64,000 nt of DNA from positions 53,497,239 through 53,561,238 of the forward strand of contig NC_133903.1 in the NCBI RefSeq assembly GCF_964199755.1, in the 5' to 3' direction. This DNA comes from Larus michahellis (lineage: Eukaryota > Chordata > Aves > Charadriiformes > Laridae). The notes under the pieces were generated by a model. That model worked only from the letters and a program-made list of their open reading frames with translations, was not told the DNA's origin and did not search any database. Of the stretch, positions 60,401 through 64,000 are shown piece after piece. The stretch's first letter is position 1. Every line of letters starts with the position of its first letter. Both the position numbers and the translations under genes were made by a program.

Positions 60401-61728
60401 GTTCCTGATGGGTAGTTGCTTTGGCTTAGGACATCAAAGGCTTTCTGAAGAGCTGAAACTATAAAGGAAATATTCTCTTGGCTTAACCAATTTCCATAAT
60501 GGGGATTAGGGAACACTCTCCCTGCTAGGACAGGAGAACTTCTTTTTTAATTAATGTTTCTTGGAACTGTTGAGTGGTCATCATCCATTAGTATGATAAT
60601 GCACCCTTGAAATTACAAATACAATTATGGTGATAACTGCTTGCCTATAAAAAATAAAATAAAATCATATACATACAAAGACTGCGCCGCAGTCCGGCAA
60701 CGGATTCCAGGAGACGACCCCAGGTTTTCTGTTTTGTCCCTGGTTTTGCTGGTACGGCGGAGTTTGCGGAATGGCGTTTCGCTCCCGTTTGCTGTCGGTA
60801 TGCTGCCCGGATCGAAATGGATCAACTTGAATTAAGATGGACGCGCATCAAACTAATGCAAACCTAAGGAGACTGACTTTGTAGCTGAAAACCAAAAAAG
60901 GAATAATTAAAAAAAAACCCAAAAAACAAACGGTTTTGTTTTCTGAGGCTAGGAATTGAACAAGCGAAACCAAAGATCTCAAAGAGGCAACTCTTGTTTT
61001 TCAATAAGAATAAAAACTCTGTCTTTATATATATAATACGCACCTGGAAACCACCTAGCAGTCGCAGTTTCTTTCATTATTTTCAGTAATTAATTCTCCA
61101 GTTATATCAGACTGTGGGTACACTCCTTACTCTGCTCCCTTTTGTGATGATTTTGTCCTAGCCTTGGTTTAGAGAATTTTTTTTTTCTAGCGTTCTCAGA
61201 TTTTCTCTAGGTTAGAACGGCTTTTTAAAAAATTATTCTCATTAAAAAATTGTTATTTCCCCCCAGAAGCTGTGATCACAAGCATGCATTGTGATAGCAA
61301 TAAACATTTAAAAAATTCAAATATGGCTTTTACTTTTGTAGATCTCAGTGAGGTACAGGGTAGAAGAAAACCAGGATGAGTAATCTTTTAGATGACACCT
61401 TATCTTCGTGCATGATACCTTAAATTCATTTCAGCTCAAGGTGCCCCCGCCGACTATGACAATGCAGAGGTTTGGTGCTGCTGGTGTCCTTGGAGGGCAC
61501 TTTCCTTTTTTAAGCCCCAAACCCAGTTTACAAGGTCTGACCAATTGAATTTCATTTTCTTTTCTTTCCAATCCAGTTTAAGATTCAGGCTGAGGTTTAG
61601 CCTTTGACCTTTTGAATTTCCTTTGTCCTGCTCAGTGTCTCAATGTTGTAATTATTTTAATACAAAGATTTTTTCTTGCTGTTGTTCCTTGTTTTGCTTT
61701 TTAGGTTTGTTTAGCTCTTTCTTTTTTC

Positions 61729-61749
61729 TTTTTTTTTTTTTTTTTTTTT
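61729..61749 (+). repeat. T21 homopolymer
   Basis: An uninterrupted T run within a longer pyrimidine-rich segment (about 61675-61755). No adjoining retroelement body was recognised. Confidence 0.8.
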
Positions 61750-62479
61750 CCCCTACGGGATGGGTTAAACATTTGCTCTGAGCACTTTTTGGATTCATTG
61801 GATCCAGCCCAAATCCACAGGACAAACATTTTGCTGCCCCAAGAGCCCCGAGGATCTGTAATCTGCGGCTCCTTTCACTCCCCTGGCAGCCGTTTCAAGT
61901 CAGGGCGTGTTTGACGGGGTTTTTTTTGGGAGAACGCGTTTCCATTCAAGAGATGTTACAGCAAAATTTGAGCAAGGTCTGCGGTGGTCTGTGTCCGAAG
62001 GCAACAAAGCCAGCTTTCTCTTCTGGTTTGGGTTTCTTTTCAACACTTACCAACTTTGTCTCACAACACCCTTGAGAAGGCGAATGAGCTTTTTGTTCCT
62101 TTATTAACAGGCGAGGGAACCGGGACGTTAAAATCCCAGTTTTGCAGGGGGAGGCAGCCCTGGGGGATGCTCCACGGGGCGAAGTGGGGGGGGTTTGGGT
62201 GGGATGCCCCGGGTACCCCTCAGCCCCTGCTCACCTTACCCACCCTAACCTCCTCTCATAAATTTATTTCCCTCAAAATTGAGAGTCACGAAGCTTTGGG
62301 AGCGCTGCCGCGGCAGGAAGGCAGAGGATTTATCTGCCGTTAACATCTTTGGGGAATTATTTTTTGTTCCTCTCCAGCCTGCACAGGGCCCTGCCATCGC
62401 TGCCGCCCCTCACCAGTTTTAAGACATTTATTTCTAGAGATCCCCGTGGAGTAAACAGGCTCTTTTCATCCCCTATTGC

Positions 62480-62590
62480 AGGCAGCAGCTACAAGAGAGG
62501 AAGATTTATGTCGCTTGCCCAAGTTCGCCCTGGAAGTCTTTGGCAGAGATTTGCACCCTGGTCTCCAACCTCACGCTACAATTAGGGACC
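62480..62590 (-). mobile_element. Ancient tRNA-derived SINE relic (MIR/CORE-SINE-like)
   Basis: Read on the minus strand, GGAGACCAGGGTGCAAATCT (B-box region) is followed by TTGGGCAAGCGACATAAATC and CTTCCTCTCTTG. This matches the SINE order of promoter B box and then the 'cttgggcaagtcacttaa' block. Confidence 0.55.
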
Positions 62591-62869
62591 ATCGCTCCTG
62601 TCTGCCCCTGGCTTGGCTTCAGCCTCTCTCAAAGCAAGGATGAGGACCATTGCCATCTTCCGCCATTTCGTCACGGATCTCATGACATTTTATCAATTTT
62701 TTATATTTTTTAAACTCCCTCTCTTTGAAGTGGTTCGAGGGTGTGGGAAACTTCACTTTCATTAAAAGGAAAATTAATTTCTGGACAAAAGGCTGAAGCA
62801 GAAAGACTAGAAACTGTAATGCTAGCAGAAACAATTCAACATTTCTTAAAAAAACCTGCTGCTCCGAGG

Positions 62870-63110
62870 GTCATCCCGTGATTTGCATGGAGTGACTCAT
62901 GATTTTCCAGCACAGTTGCTGGGCAGACCTTAAAGATCCGCCGCCTATGTGGAAATACTAATTTTAAAAAGCATTCAGCTCCTCATCAGATGTTGAGGAG
63001 CACGGCGCGTTTTCATTTTTCCTGCACATTAGCCAAATTAAATCAAAATAAATATCAATGAAAATATTGCACAGGACATAAAACCCCATCCATTTGCGCT
63101 CTATCCATAT
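62870..63110. promoter_or_regulatory. Candidate conserved noncoding element with octamer and AP-1 sites
   Basis: ATTTGCAT (62881-62888), the reverse complement of the POU octamer, lies four bases from TGACTCA (62893-62899), a consensus AP-1 site. Further right, AAATTAAATC and other TAAT-type words occur in unique AT-rich DNA without repeats. Confidence 0.28.
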
Positions 63111-63649
63111 GCTGCTTTATGAGACGCTGGGTTTCACTCCTGCTCCGGCTCTCCGCTGCCAGCCCGGAGAGCGCAGCAAGGCGTGGAGTCCCCGATGTGC
63201 TTTAGGCATTCATCCCTCAAATACCGCACCCCGGGGCCTGCCTGCGTTTTTTGTTCTCACCACACATCTTCGCCAGGCTTCTTTCTGCCTGCGGGCAGCA
63301 GCAGTGGCCGGGCTAACGCTTGCCAGCCTGGCTCCAGCCCCTGCCGCCGCCACGGGATCAGCCGTAAGGTACATTTCTGCCAGCGAAAAGTACAGTTGCT
63401 AAAAGGTGCTTCGCTCGTTAATTATCGTAGGGTGGTTTGGACGAAGCAAGGAAGCCCGGGAAGTTGTTTCTTAGGGATGCTGGCGTGTTCACGCCAGGGT
63501 CCCTCGCCGTACATCTGCATGGGAGACGCCGGTGCTCCCGGCGTGCCTGCAACCCGCCCGCAAAGCCAAGCGCCAAACACCCGCTACAGAAACCATAAAC
63601 CAGAACTCGGGATCAAAAACCGCAACCAGTTCGCCTCGTCTCGGAAGCA

Positions 63650-64000
63650 AGTATAGCGATTTCTGCTTCTAAAACCAGCGCAGTTTAGGGTAATGTGATT
63701 AGAGCTTCAACATTTTCCCCTCTCATTATTATTTAGCTCCCTCATTTGAATGCGCAGGTTTAAGGGAAGGGGGATTGCTTGGAAATTACACACGCAGCCA
63801 AATTTCTTCCTTCCCCTTTGACAGGGCAGCGCTGATGGTTATTGTTCTTTTCTAGCTGCATTACGCTGTCCTTGATTTTTGTTTCAAGCAGTCTAATGGC
63901 ATGATGTCAAATCCTGCTAATTGGTTTAGGATTAAAATGCAGGGCCACATCACTCTCTTGATTAACCAGCAGCAAAACTGCTTTTGTCTAACGATCGTTT
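63650..64000. promoter_or_regulatory. Candidate conserved noncoding element at the window edge
   Basis: Unique DNA with TAATGTGATTAGAG, CTAATTGGTTTAGGATTAAAA and TTGATTAACC words and no open frame longer than chance. The composition is like that of the blocks at 47930 and 52090. The element, if real, may continue past the right edge. Confidence 0.22.

Noticed and set aside
62098-62150. Left end of the SINE at 62480
   Set aside because: TTAACAGGCGAGGGAACCGG resembles a SINE block but is 350 bases away, too far for one element.
27816-64000. Exons of NFIA or HOOK1
   Set aside because: No segment encodes the NFI DNA-binding domain or coiled-coil HOOK sequence that I could recognise in any frame.

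Overview
The window looks like bird nuclear DNA. It carries several CR1 LINE fragments with the avian 3' end (short ATTCTATG-type tail repeats), split genes with GT-AG introns, very old tRNA-derived SINE relics, and a long gene-poor flank. All recognisable genes are cytochrome P450 family 2, subfamily J (CYP2J) genes on the minus strand. In vertebrates CYP2J genes lie between HOOK1 and NFIA. By that synteny the left edge points towards HOOK1 and the right flank towards NFIA, although neither gene is in the window.

Positions 1-27815 are dominated by a recent tandem duplication with a unit of about 15.75 kb. Positions 1-12085 and 15769-27815 match almost base for base, including introns and a CR1 relic. 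Each copy contains a complete nine-exon CYP2J gene encoding 498 residues: gene A (2882-10971) and gene B (18649-26701). They differ at only five residues. One is a charge reversal (Glu in B, Lys in A) nine residues after the heme-ligand cysteine.

Between the two lies gene C' (12076-13863), the 5' part of a different CYP2J gene. It has exons 1-3 and most of exon 4, then stops at the duplication junction and runs into the upstream DNA of gene A. The simplest reading is that the duplicated segment began inside exon 4 of an ancestral neighbour (gene C) and ended about 1.1 kb upstream of the ancestor of A and B. The intact gene C should then lie just left of the window. The order would be HOOK1 side - gene C (outside) - gene A - gene C' fragment - gene B - NFIA side. 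From memory of the avian literature, the CYP2J gene on the NFIA side is CYP2J19, the carotenoid ketolase gene of red cone oil droplets and red plumage or beaks, with CYP2J40 as neighbour. A duplicated CYP2J19 is known in zebra finch. I use that symbol for A and B as a best guess from synteny, not from a sequence search.

Positions 27816-64000 contain no coding exon I can support. This stretch holds a minus-strand CR1 stub, old SINE relics, simple repeats, two CpG-dense patches (about 30298-30545 and 57000-57240), and several unique AT-rich, homeodomain-motif-rich stretches that look like candidate conserved regulatory elements of the gene desert near NFIA. Conservation cannot be shown from one sequence, so these are marked low confidence.
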